From assembly GCA_025201765.1 (NCBI GenBank), contig MU623409.1, positions 1-64,000 of the forward strand: 64,000 nucleotides of DNA. Direction: 5' to 3'. Below the pieces are notes generated by a model. That model was not told where the DNA came from. It saw only the letters and a list, made by a program, of their open reading frames with translations, and ran no database searches. The position numbers and the translations under genes are program-made. Below are positions 22,068 to 35,067 of the stretch, piece by piece; within the stretch, counting starts at the first letter, position 1, and the number at the start of each line of letters is the position of its first letter. Origin of the DNA: Daldinia sp. FL1419. Taxonomy: Eukaryota > Ascomycota > Sordariomycetes > Xylariales > Hypoxylaceae.

Positions 22068-25000
22068 GATTGAATATTTAACTTATACAATATGGAGATA
22101 TATTATTGATTTCAAGATATCGTTTCCCAAACTTCCACGTTGAATATTATCTGCATGGGGTTTGATTGTTAGGGTCCTAGAATGCTTCTAGAACAAATAA
22201 CATGGGTACCAGAGGTACGTATAGCTTCGTAGTCTCGTACGTACGTAGGTAGTCTGTGGTTCCTTGTGAAGCGTCGAAGTTGCTTTCATGCTCCACCTCG
22301 TGGTATTGACTTTATCCAACGCATGCGGGTGATTCCCGAGTATTCTGATGTGGGACTGAGTCTTTTTTGGACACATGGGAACAGAGTTAGCGGTGAGTTG
22401 GGCAACGGCCCAGTTGGCAGTCTCTAAAGCCAACCGGAATCGCCCAATTAATCAGCCTTTCAAACGGAAATGATGGCTAGTATGGCGTGACACTTCATCT
22501 CGGTGGTAAACTGTCGACTTGATGGGGGCTCTCGTTGTTCTATGCTCTGCGGTGTCACGATGCCTTCAATGATGGGTCGTCCATGACGAAAACGGCCACG
22601 AGGGATTAAACGCAGCAAATGTAACGTGGCAATAAAGTAAACTACGGCTATCTTCTAGGAATTAGGTGTCTTCTAATGTAAGGTTCTACGTAGAATAGAG
22701 CATCAATACATGAATTATCGTCAATATCTTGAGCATTTGGTTTAGTATCAAGTGCGGCACCTATACCGAAATAACGCCCACCCCCACACCTCCTTTTGCT
22801 CAACCATGAAATTGACATCTTCAATAGTAAGACTGTCTGAACCGGGAGGATGGTGCTATTTACTTCCTACAGGAAAGAAAGTAAAAATATACGATAGTCG
22901 TCTACGCCTTATGGCTGCCTGTTTCTTTAGTCGGTACTAAAATACTATTCTACGTACATCCACAAGAGCTTTTAGTTAGAAAGAATACTAACGTTCATTA
23001 ATTATATCTTATAGATCACAACGTGCTGGAACGTTCTACCGATAAAGCTTCAGGTTTGAAGTTCAGGGGTCGAGAGTTGCCGTTGATGCCCGTCGTAGGG
23101 TCATTTCCTGTCGAACGAGATGTACATACGGGCGAGTTAGGGGCCCGAGCATTTTCGACCAGTGCAAGCCTGTCACCGAATCCTCCCAGACGCCGTTTCA
23201 GTTCTTTGAAATATCATATGGGAATAGGTTGAGATAATAGCCGGTATCCATGCTTGCTAGAGGTATTGGAACACACTTCATGTGGGACTTAGCGATACCG
23301 GCGAACCTCTTGTGCTACGTGCTCGGCTTAGTTTCCCTCGTACTGGTTTTAGTGATATTATGGCCAATTTGGTCATGTGTGATGTGAGGTGTTCAAAAGT
23401 ATGGGGTATGAATACGAAGGAGTTGTGGCTAAGAGTAAGTTCGTCCATGTAAATCCACTCAACTTGCCTAAAAATGAATGAAGCTGCGATAGTAAAGTCT
23501 GAGTTCAATAGGTAGGTACCTGTATGCTCTGGAAGATTAAGATACGAATTAGATTATGTATAATACTAGAATGAATTATCTAAGGATGCCTCAACTAGAG
23601 GTATATTTATATACTTAGCCGGAGTTTCGTTTTGATTCTCTAGAGTTTATAATTATTCGCATAACAAGTCTATTCTACCCCTTCCCTCTTCCTGATATGT
23701 GACTGACTGCCCCGAACAGAGGCTCGAGATTTTTCTTTTTGCACTGACTTCCTCTTGGATAATGCGACTTCGTATGAAATAATATTCCGAGTTAGCCAAC
23801 GTGATCGATGGAGGACCGTCTCATTAGAGACTATTCGCTTTGTTTCCCCTACTTACTCGGGATCTACGCATAGTCGTTATCGACTACCGAAATTATATCT
23901 TGCAGTTTCAAATTAATACTTTATAGGTAGGTAATACCTAATATTTGCCTTTCATATTGATAGTTGTGTCAGCTAATTCCTAGACGGAATGTATATTTGG
24001 GTTGATTGCTTTATATCATAATAATCATATAGGTACAGTTAAATCATATTGATCATTAGGGCTCGGTATTTACCTGTCACATATCATCGAATAGATAGCT
24101 TCTTGACTTAGCCCGTGCCCATTCGGCCTTAACAAGTCGAAATGTTACAATGGCTCAAAGAGACCAAACCAAAGACGGCAGGCCGCATTCGAGGTGGCGA
24201 CGCGTGATGCGCATCCAATATATCCACTTAAACCTATACAGGATTCTTCAGTAGCGAAAACGTGGCCGGTGAGGATGAATAGCGTGCTTAAACGTCATAA
24301 TATGTTTTTCGATCGTGATGAGGACTGGGCATTAGCGTGTCCAATCTCGACGATTTGATCAACTGTTATCAAGGTGGGATAGGAGAAAGACTTGCCACTG
24401 AATAGCAAGGTTCTCGAACTGAGATACTTCAAAAGAAGCTTTTTCGATAAAAGCAACTTCCGCATCTAGATGGGGAGAGAACCGAAGCTGAATCCCAATT
24501 GGGCATGATAACCCAAAAGATAATAGCTTATAAGTTTATACCGACGAGGCTTACTACGATGTGGCATTTAGTGGCGGCACTAAGTGTTTAAGTGTCAGCA
24601 GTGTGGTATAGACATGAGTGTAAGACCCACGAACCATAGTAAAGCATAGTGATCATAGTCCGCCCGGCTGGTAAAAAACGTCGGATCGTTGGGGGTTGTC
24701 ACCTTGGCATGTGAATGAATTGGGGGGTAATGAGGAGGGTCATAATTGAAACATCAAGGGTCCCAAGGTCTGGACTTTTGTTCTTTGAGTAGGTGGACAT
24801 GATATCATGAGGCGTGATGTGCAACGGGGAAAAGGATAAGAGAGAATATCCTTGTAGAACTTATTGAAGGTTGATTTTGGTTTCAGGTTGCAGAGGTTAG
24901 GCATCGCAGGGGACCAACCCCCCAGAGTTCAACCCCCTTGAAGTTACCCTTGGAGTTACCCGGGCGGATCATATCGTGCACAGACCTTTGAGAGGCCGCA

Positions 25001-26463
25001 GTACCGATCGCGTTGCCGTATCGGATGATGTTCAAGATCCGAATCTGACCTGTCGCCTCCTATGTAGTAACGTACCGAAGTAATTCTAGAATTCTGGATT
25101 ACTGACTGCATCGCAAGAATCTAAGCAGAACTAATGAATATGAAGATAAACAGGCGTTATAATACGGATTAATTCGATTTACAAGGCTTCATGTGAATAT
25201 TCAATAGAATAAAGGTACCTATTTACCTCAATACGAAATACTTGACTTACAGGGCCAGGGGTCCCAACTAAATGGCACCGAAGGAATAGCCGATTGTTGT
25301 TCGCAGACCGAGATAAATCAGCTGGAATTATTCGAGAAAGTTACCTAATAAGTCATGTAAATTCAGACGTGCTTCGGAGTTATAGTAAATATGAAAATAT
25401 GATAAGAGTTGCTGCCTCACGCGTGCTCTCGACGCTCCGGCACTCGACGGCACTCGACATTCGGCACTTGGAAGGTTACCCGGTACTAAACGACCGACGA
25501 ATGCATCTTTAGGTAGGGATAAGTCGAAAGTCTGAGGTTTTTTCTTTTTTTTTTACTCATCATGCATTATAATTTAAGAGCTACAGATATATGTGTGTGT
25601 GTGGATGTAGACGTGGTGACTTACTAGCTAGCTCTCTTTAATGGTAGCATCAAAAATGATGCCAAGGCTTTTGTTTCCCAGAGCCTACTAATCATATTAC
25701 TTCTTACTTACCTCCTGCTTTGGTTTTTTCTATCTCGTAACATATGCAATTTCCTACCTTTCCAATGGACGATCAGGTGCGTCTAGTAGCATTGCTTCTG
25801 CATCGCATTGCCGTTTACGGCCTTTTCCGAAGGGGTGTGGACTTTGGGCATACATTAGACGAGGGCGAAGAGGGCGAATGAGCTACGCCCAGTCTCAGGG
25901 ACGGATAAGATAATGCACGCCGAGTTTGGCGGCTGAAGATTCATCATTCGTAATGGCAATATGTAGTAAGTAAAGTGTGTGGCACCCTGGGAGTGTGGTA
26001 CCTAACTTGTAAGTGATCGTGAAGAGGGCATACTTATTAGTGGTGGACGCAAAAAGAAAAAAAAAAAAAGGAAAAAAGGAAAAAAGACAATAGACAAAAG
26101 ACATGGGTCGTCTTATTCGACATAAACCAATTAAATGGAAGCTCGTAACATAACGGAGATAAAAAATTTCAAATGCGACCTGCCCAAGCTGTCCCTCAGC
26201 CTCGGTATTGGATGACCTGGGTAGGTGTTAATTACAAGCAACCCCTGTAGAACCCTGTCGTTACCTGATACTCACTCCCCTTTCCACCTAAAGCTGATCA
26301 AATTTCCAATGTAAGCCTATGGGCGCACAGCCGCATGCTTATTTACGCCTTTGTATGGTATAACCGCGCGGTGAGAACTAAGCCAAAAGATAGGTAATTC
26401 CAACATCTCGGTCTATCAATAGGCCATAAGCAGGGATCGGTATTCCCGTATATCTGGGCAGAA

Positions 26464-26490
26464 GGCAGTGGGCAGTGGGCAGTGGGCAGT
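26464..26490 (+). repeat. Heptamer tandem repeat (GGCAGTG, 3.9 copies)
   Basis: Perfect head-to-tail copies of GGCAGTG, without function apparent from context. Confidence 0.85.
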
Positions 26491-27425
26491 TATATTTTAT
26501 TAATATGCTAGTTGGAAACGAACTACTCTTTCATGTGCTATCTTTGTGCCAACATACACACACGACCACTTCTTGTACACCAAAAAAGATAGTTTCCTAG
26601 GTAGGTACCCAGCACTTCCCACTAGTATTTCCAATACTCGGATCATAGGTACGGCTCATCACTGTAGTAAGTTGTAGTGGTTCCATGGGTTCAGATGTCT
26701 GGATTCGTCTTGTAAGTCAGGTGACGCACCCCTAATAGGGCTGGGCATCTTGATTGTCCTAGTAAACCACCACCCAGATTTACAACCGGATCTTAACAAT
26801 ATGCCGATGTGGCGTGCGGTAATGCATAGATATCCTGTAATGCGGTTTAGGTTCCTGAATCTAGGGATCTCTCGCCCCACAACCACAGTAACGACAACCC
26901 CCCCTAGTTACACTCCATTACATCCCATTACATCCTTTTCCCTACACGGTACCAACGTTCATATGCTGTTTCGACTGTGGGATCCCAGGCTGGATTTAAG
27001 GCGACACAGGCTAGGATCAGCATGGAGGACTTCCTTATCTAGCAGCTCCTCAAGCAAGCAAGATATCACGGTTTGCTTAACTCGGTTGACTCCATCATCG
27101 CTGGAACTATGGGGGTGTGCGCCGCGCTCTTCTGGACCGGACGTCCTGCCACGTAGGACTAACTTATCGATGATCTTGCGATATCAAAGAAACCAGCGTC
27201 GTTCGATGTACTTGCGACTGAGTAACCTGGATCTTGGCGGGCTTCCATCTGGCCGCTCTTACGCTGCAGCACCATGTCCACCATGTCTGATGTCTCTGAT
27301 TCCCAGAGTACTTATATCCTTCGCCGTCGCCTGGTTCTCGCTGTTGGTCTTTAGTGTTCCTCGTGCCAACCAACCAGCAATACCAACACCTGAACATTCA
27401 GAGAAAGACATCGCCTCTATTCAAC

Positions 27426-28985
27426 ATGACGATCAACCACTCTGAAAAACAGGCGGACGCCTTCCGTTCCGGGGACGTGACACCAGTTACGATCGTTGCC
27501 CCTCTATCATCAGCGGGACCCTCGACGGGGACGACAACTCCGTCTATACACTCCGGAAAAGGCGGTGACGAGAAACAAGTTGAGACAGTTATCGAGCGTG
27601 CAATCCTCCCCGACCAACTAGGATCCGAATTGAGCCAACAAGTTCGCTGTAAGCCTCCGTGTCTTATAACGTCTTCGTAAACCATAAGGCTGACATATAA
27701 ACCAGACAAATACGCTTCTTCATACAGGAAGATATTCGGAGTCATCTTTACGATCAACTTGGCCGTCTTCGTCGCCTTGCTAGCAGTAGCTAAGGGCAAG
27801 CCCAACTCCCGAGATGTAGGTAGCGCCGCGTCCGCCAACCTCATGGTCAGCATTCTCTTCCGCCAGGAGGAATTCGTCAACTTTTGGTACGAGGTCTTCA
27901 CATGCGTCCCCCACTCGTGGCCTCTATATATCCGAAAACGTCTTGCGAAGGTCTTCCACTACGGCGGCTGCCATAGCGGAGCGGGCACTGCTGCGGTGGT
28001 ATGGTACATCTTATATACGATATTAGCTACGAAGGAGTGGATCGACGAGCCGGTAACCGACGAGTTGGTCAACATGATCACCAGCTGGGTGTTGGTTTCG
28101 ATGTTTGTTATTATCTTGACATCAGCCCACCCTAGCCTGCGACGAAGGTTCCACGACTACTTCGAAGCTTTCCACCGTTTCGCTGGCTGGACCGCGCTGT
28201 CGACTTTCTGGGTTCACAACATCTTCTCTGCCAGAGTCACTGCCAGGCAATGGGACGCTTCCCTCGGCTACGTTCTTATCCACTCGCCCAACTTCTGGTT
28301 CATTTGCATCTCGACCTCTTGCACACTTGCTTCGTGGACTCGTCTACGCCACCGAACAGTCTACCCTGAGAAGCTGAGCAACCACGCTACTCGTCTGCAC
28401 TTTAAGTACAGGGGTATGGCTCCCTTTTACGGTCTGAAGATTAGCGACAAGCCTCTGACCGAGTGGCACGCTTTCGCAACCATCCCTGACATCGACCCCG
28501 AGTCTGGAAAGATCAACGGCTTCAGCGTCGTCGTTAGTAATGCGGGCGACTGGACTAAGAAGCAGATCAACAAGCCTAATGAGCGCAAGCTCTGGGTCCG
28601 TGGTGCGCCCCTCCACGGTCTCCTCTACACATCGAAGCTGTTCAGTCGAATTGTTGTGGTAGCTACCGGATCTGGAATTGGCCCTTGTCTGTCACTCCTT
28701 TTCGCTGATATCACTCCTCGCCGTGTATTCTGGAGTACCCGAGAGCCTCACGAGACATACGGTCCTCAGGTTGTGGCGGAGGTCAAACGAGCCGACCCCA
28801 ACGCAGTCATCTGGAACACCCACGAAAGGGGATACCCCGACATTGTTCGAGAAGTATACCAACTCGTTCACGAATCAAATGCGGAGGCTGTATTCATTAT
28901 TTCCAACCCCAAGGTGACGGAGAAGGTCGTATACGGTATGACGACCCGCGGGATCCCAGCCTACGGTGCGATTTTCGACTCGTGA
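27426..28985 (+). CDS. TmpA-like integral membrane flavoprotein oxidoreductase
   Basis: Exons 27426..27648 and 27706..28985 give 500 residues; the 57-bp intron interrupts a Tyr codon. The first 70 residues are polar and Ser/Thr-rich. KYASSYRKIFGVIF then leads into several hydrophobic helices (about residues 83-310) with conserved-looking His residues (FHYGGCHSGAG, HNIFSARVTARQWD). The C-terminal third has an NAD(P)-binding glycine motif, VVVATGSGIGPCLSLL, near residue 390. This layout fits the fungal family of membrane flavoproteins that includes TmpA, reported as a regulator of conidiation in Aspergillus nidulans, and that also occurs as the C-terminal part of some NRPS-like proteins. It is related in shape to ferric reductases but lacks a clear bis-heme pattern. 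Substrate is unknown. It is divergently separated from the ABC transporter by about 1.4 kb. Confidence 0.8.
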
Positions 28986-30354
28986 ACAACATATAATACG
29001 ATTGAGCGGCATTGAGACACCTTGAGACATCTGTACATCGCTAATAGTTGCAAAGCTGGTAAACTTACCGGGGCCGGTGGGGCAAGCAGAGGATGATGAG
29101 GTTGGCGAGGCATTAAAGCTGAGGTTCATTGTGGGATCCCAACCCGAGGAGCAGTATTGTCGGAAAGCCACACATGGAATTTGAACGGAGAGCAGGGCTG
29201 CTCTTGTAACTTTTCAATTCACGACACTCATTTGCTTCCTCTTATCTCCTATTTCTCCTTTACGCTCTGCTGGATATGGTTTGACTACATGACGACGACA
29301 TTGTAAATAGATTCCTAAATACGCGAAATACTGCTTCTCAGGTTGGATAGGGATACCAGCTAGGTATCAAAAGCTTAGATTAGACTTAGATCCCACCATG
29401 TGATGAACCATCCACCAATTCAATCTTTATCTGTTGGTATACGGTTTCCTCTCATCCTTCGTGATAATACGCCCCTAGAACTTTCTGGCCTTCTAAGTCG
29501 ACGCTTAGAAACGGTGTTTATTAACATTACGTATATAAGGTTCCCCCTTAACTCACTTAAACCTCGAATTACACGAGATTGGTTATAAGGATATATAGTT
29601 CTCATCAATTGGGTCGACTTCTACTTAGTACTAGGGGGTAATCTGACACGAGCCGAAGAAACTCAAAGGAAGACACCACGATCGTTGGATATTCTGGGTA
29701 AGCTTACTAGAACCCGATGTTTTATGCGCACCTACCTGTGCACTTACTGTATATAGTGGATGCCACCAGCCTCAGAACACGCCTGGAGCGGGATAACCGA
29801 AACTAGAAGGTATAGAAGGCATGACATAAAGCCTCTAGGGCTATGCTACTATGGTTCCGTCATTGGGTGTCGCTAGCTATGCCCGCCTGATATAAGGTAG
29901 TAATAATTGGTGCTTTCTGAACTCATAAGAGATTTATAAGTCTCATGTAATGCGTTAAGAAGTATGGTTACTAAAGACACCTGCCAACTTAAAAACACAA
30001 TCTAGGTACCTGACCATCCACTACACTAATATGACGCATTTGCCAACCCCCCGATGCAGGACGAGTCAATGGTGTCGTAAGGAGATCTAGCTGCTAGAAG
30101 CCAGGAAAATGAATTCGACGGCTATTACGCATTCAACCAGGAATAGGGTCATCGGAGGAAACACGATGATCGAATTACACAATATTACATATAATATACG
30201 CCTTACATGGCAACTACCCTCGGTGCAAGTACGAAGAAACGGAAGATGCGAGACACTGTGTGGAAGTATAAAAGCCTTTCTGGGGAGTCCCCCAAAGTTG
30301 ACATACCATGTAATGCCTTCGCGAAAGAGAACCTCAGCCCCTATCCTATTTTCT
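28986..30354. other. Convergent intergenic region between TmpA-like and ABC-G genes
   Basis: Both flanking genes end here. No gene or tRNA was recognised; open frames in it are short and unsupported. Confidence 0.45.
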
Positions 30355-33300
30355 CTACAGCGATCCTTTCCCCTTGCGCGGTACTCTGAATGCCCAGTAA
30401 AATACAAAAGTGGCGAAAATATTGAATACAATGTAGGCAAACAGGTATCCTACATTACGCCACGGAGCCTCTGTGTTCATACCAAGGCCTCCCAGAAACG
30501 AGTTGATGTCGGTAAGAGGACAGTATGAACAATTGCTGGTAGCTCCTGGATTTTCCACATATCCATTAGAGGACTGGGCGAAGGACCTTAGGTAGTCGCC
30601 GCAAGTATTATACGTCGGCGGAAGAACCTCAATTTGAATTAATTCCTTTGGCGAGCAGGTAATTCTCTTATTACCGAGGCCACCCAAGATAAGACTATTT
30701 GACAGATACGTCAAAGGAGATACCCGGTACATAAACTTCCAGAATCCTGGTAGTTGATTCGGAAATACCAGTATACTAGGTAATGAGAATGTTAGAAAAT
30801 GTCGTTAAGTATTGGGTATAAATCCGTAGGGTGCACTAAATATGTATTAAACTTACCCGCTGAACACGAGGGAGAGCCAAAAGAGCAAGACGCTATATTG
30901 GACCGCTGTCTCTGGAAGGTCGACACCAGCTGCCAGGGCCTGCGATAGAGTGCTTGTCCACAGATTGAATATAAGGATAAGAACAAATACCAATCCTCCC
31001 CGCTCGGTAGTACTAAAGTTGGCATCGCCGTTTCGCCACATGCCGGTGGGATAGTACCACGTGATGTAGATAAGCACTGCGACGAACGTCTGCCAGCATA
31101 TCTCTACTATGATGTTGGAAGCGATAAAAACGATCCACGAGTACGATTTATTGCGTCGTTCGCGCGACTCGAAGAGTTCACGACCGCTTGTCAAACGGGG
31201 GATGATCTGCTGGCCGACTGAGGGGTATAGCTGAGTGATGAGGAAAATGGAGAAAAGGAGGTTTGTGAACCCTTGCATGTCCAGAGGAGTGTTAGTAAAG
31301 GATAAACCATTCATAAGAGTCTAAATAACACCATGTTAGGAATTCGTATGTATCGGATGGGAATATGGTGGGATTCTTACAATCCCAAGGCTGACAGCAA
31401 TCTTCGAATAGATGTAACCTGGATCACGCCAATATTGTTGGAAAATCCTTTTCGTCACAACGAGAAGCTGTTCGGTTTTTGATACGGCGTACTCGTCTTT
31501 GCCCTGCAGCGTAATATTTTCACCTCTGCTTGACACGAAGTTTTTTAGCTGCTCTAAAATTGTGTTCTTTTCAGCACTTGCATTCCACCTCTCTACGAAC
31601 TTAGTTGAGTTCATTTCCGTGGAATCCTCCTCATCCATACTGGTTGTCTTGATAATCCATTCGGCCGGGTTGGCTCCAATAGGAAATTTACCTGCTCCGT
31701 TTTTCTCGAAATAACTAATCAGGGTAGATGAATTAGGACCAATAGGCCCGAAGTATAGTTGCGTACCGCCCTTGTTCAGAAGTAGTAGGGAATCAAAATT
31801 TTGAAATAATTCGGCGGAAGGCTGATGAATAGTACATAGGACGGCCTGTCCGTTATCCGCCAATTTACGGAGGAGTTGGCAGATAGACCAAGCCGTCTGA
31901 CTGTCGAGGCCGGAGGTAGGCTCGTCTATAGCGTAATTATTAGCGTATTCAGTAGCAAGGTTTATAAAGTCGACGTACCCAAGAATAGAAGGAGATCAGG
32001 TCTTGCGACCATTTCTACAGCAATAGTCAATCGCTTGCGCTGCTCTACGTTTAGCCCCTCTCCAGGAACGCCGACGATCGCGTCGGCGTATGCTTCCATG
32101 TCCAGCATGTCAAGAACCGTATCGACATAAGCTAGTTTCTCTGCCTTGGACTTGCTTTGAGGTTGCCTTAACAAAGCGCTGAATTGCAATGCTTCACGGA
32201 CGGTAGTTGTAGGAAGATGAATATCTTCTTGTTGAACGTAACCAATGCGTCGCCCGAATGTTGCGTCTCTTAATGCACCGTCAATATATATCTCTCCAGT
32301 AGCAACTCCCGTCGAGACTCTATCAGCCAACACGTCCAGTAAGCTTGTTTTCCCAGCTCCGGTGACTCCCTTGATCGATAGTCAGCAACTAGGCGGAAGA
32401 GGACAGGATAAAATGCAACCTACCATTAGGGCTGTAAGAGTTCCTGGCTTTACCCAACCTGATATATCGTCGAGGATGCGACGTTGTCCACTTTGAATTT
32501 TGATATCGTAGTTGAGGTGAGACCAGTGAAATATCGCTGACTGCCTTTGGATTGCCTCCGACCGATCTGCATCTCCGTTTGGATATTTGTATTCCTTACT
32601 GCTCATTGGATGCTTTTCTGTCGCTAGATCCTGGGCAAAGGTATAAAGCTCCGTTGCTTCATTGACGTCAGATCTTATACGATGGCGTCTGCCATGGCGT
32701 CGACGGAACAGTAATATTTCTCCTCTTGATCGCTTGGCAGGGATAAATTCAGCGGCGCAAAGGTGAACTACGCAAAAGAAAATCATCATAGCTATGAGTA
32801 TTGGAAGGTTTCTGTAACATAAATAATTAGCAAGCATCGTACATAGCTTTCGCACTGAGTACCTACCGCCAAAGGTGGCTTGTTACATATCCGTATTTGA
32901 TCCACAAGTAATTGGTACCTTGAACCGTATCTTGACCAGGAGGAGACCCAGTTGCAGAACATGTCTTGCTTTCTAAACCTATTTGGTCGTAGTTGAGACC
33001 TGAGGGTACTAGTATAGTGCATGGAAACTGTCGATTTTGGTACTATCCATGAACTTAGCCACGATTCATAAGAGAAGCACCTATGTGAAGATAAAAGGTC
33101 ATACCTCATTTATCATTAGGCTTTCATACGTATATGATACGGGACTTATCCAGCGAAACCATCCTAGCCACGGGACCAAATAACTTGGTGGTATCACAAA
33201 GCCAGTACATAAAATAGCGAGTACCACTATTGTCGATGTCGGGGGCATGGATTGGCCAAGGGTCCTTGATAGAGACCCTATCATCCGGAACGCCATGGAC

Positions 33301-35067
33301 ATAGTTAAAACGGTCATGAAAGTAAAGAACCAATATGTGAAAAAGGCCCCAGCAGTGCGACGAAGGTTAGTCATGAAGTAAATAGGAATGTTGAACATGA
33401 AAGAGTTGATAAGCTTGAATGGTAGGTCACAAATCATCGAAGCAGCGGCTTCGGCAGCTGGATGATAAAAGGCGTATGCATTGTGCTTCTCGACAATCGG
33501 GCGTTGCGCCCACATGACCAACACCTATCAACTATTAGTTCATATCCATAAGATCTATGCATGCAATCAATTAGGAGATGTACCTCAAATGCAGGACTAA
33601 AGGCGCTGGTCATAAGAGCGAAGAACAAGAGAACGTCTCGCGAGCTCATACTATCGGTACCAGGCCCAAGATTATAAAATATGCTCCCGATCACGATAGC
33701 GAGGACGGTATTTCCGAAGAGGGCAGCAACTCCAGGACCGTAGTTATTACGAAGGCGTATGAAACCCCTTTCGACACAGATGGAGATTTGAGAGTATAGG
33801 GGGGTGGGGTAGGTGCATCCTTGTAGCCTGGAGACAGTTAGAAGCCAAATGGTTGCACATGATTATCATGAGATGTTACTTACCTGGTCTCTCTATGATT
33901 GATATTTTCTCCATCGATTGGGTTGGTATCGTTAAAGTTATCTATATCGTTTTGCAATTCCTGGAATTCGACACTTTCTTTCCATGCTCTAACGAAATCA
34001 TCTGGTGATCTCGGCGCCCTATCTTCATATCCTTCTCGAAAGACACGCTCCTTCGGATTAGTGAGGGAGGTAAGGAAGTCCGCCGTAGTCATTCCGTCAC
34101 CTTTGACAAAACCAAGGCGGTGGAAATAGCTTTCAGCTAGATTTGCTGGACCAAAGTAGATCTGACGCCCTTCGTACAGAAGTGTTACCTTGTCGAATTT
34201 CTGTAATAATTAATAGGTCGGCTACGATTATAGTTCCATCTGGGTCATACCTGGTATATAGACTCCGATGCTTGGTATATACTCATGACTACGGTTGATT
34301 GCAAGGTCTTCGCGGAATTTCGTAACAATTCGGCACAGCGTATTGCCGTTGCGCTATCGAGCCCGCGCGTGCTATTGTCCCAAAACTGAAATTGTGCGCC
34401 ACTAATAAAAGCTTCAGCAAGACTTGTCCTTCTCTTTTCACCACCACTGAGCCCGCGGATTATGGCATTCCCAATCTTAGTATCGAAAGCTGTCGAGAGA
34501 TTGAAAAGAGCTGCAGCATTCTGCCCAACCGCGACGGGCTTGGCGCCTTGAGCTGATTCTATTGATCTAGTGCCTGCTGCAAACGTGAGAGTTTCCCCCA
34601 AAGTCAACTCAGGAAAATGAGCATCGAGCTCAGCAACGTAAACACATCCACCCTTAAACTGGCTATGCATTCGCTGATACGAAATCCCTGGTATCAATAG
34701 TTAGAGATATATATTAAACCAAACGGAATAAGTACCCCTAAAAATACGAACCTTGATAGTTAATGCTGCCTTTATCGTCTATCTGGAAGCCATGCGTATC
34801 TCCGGCTAGTGTCTTGAGTAGGGTAGAACATCCGCTGCCGGGTCTTCCCAAAACCAACAGCATTTCTCCAGGGAAAATTAGACCATTGAAATCATCCAAG
34901 ATCCGGACCTTCCGTTGAGCCCGGGTTGAAAGTAAACGGGAGACATATCTTGGAACCTCCAGGACATAAGACGAGATAGTTGCTTGGTACCATGTCGAGG
35001 AGAGGACGCCATGGCAGCTTAGATTCCGGAATGATAAACCGTACGGTAAATCCTTATCGTTTTCCAT
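30355..35067 (-). CDS. PDR-type ABC-G full transporter, N-terminally short
   Basis: Eleven exons were joined: 34752..35067, 34251..34687, 33884..34200, 33584..33827, 33105..33524, 32867..33042, 32424..32811, 31979..32369, 31381..31925, 30857..31320 and 30355..30775. Total is 1372 residues with every phase consistent. NBD1 has the degenerate Walker A GRPGSGCST (near 74), signature GLSGGEKRR and WDNSTRGLD. NBD2 has GVTGAGKTS (from 767), signature LNVEQRKR and LDEPTSGLDSQTAW. This asymmetric pattern is characteristic of fungal pleiotropic-drug-resistance pumps. Two six-helix membrane domains follow the NBDs, including MWAQRPIVEKH and the cysteine loop RQFPCTILVPSG. Such pumps export drugs or metabolites through the plasma membrane. 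The first ATG sits right at NBD1 (SFRNLSCHG), so about 80-120 residues usual for the family are absent; no upstream exon was found by eye. It may be truncated or start in an undetected exon. Confidence 0.9.

Larger units (their letters stand above)
21857..27425. other. 5.5-kb region without a recognisable gene
   Basis: Only short, stop-bounded frames without domain or splice support were found on either strand. Small repeats include a GGGTAACCC-type triplet at 22038-22067, a TG dinucleotide run near 25591-25602, an A-rich tract near 26050-26090 and a heptamer repeat at 26464-26490. Composition is ordinary, unlike the RIP island. Confidence 0.45.

Noticed and set aside
26750..27445. 231-codon frame before the TmpA-like gene
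   Set aside because: No domain, Arg/Ser/Pro-rich composition. It overlaps the leader and first exon of the better-supported gene in another frame.
30109..30528. Plus-strand frame overlapping the ABC transporter 3' end
   Set aside because: Shadow of the last ABC exon on the opposite strand; no independent signal.
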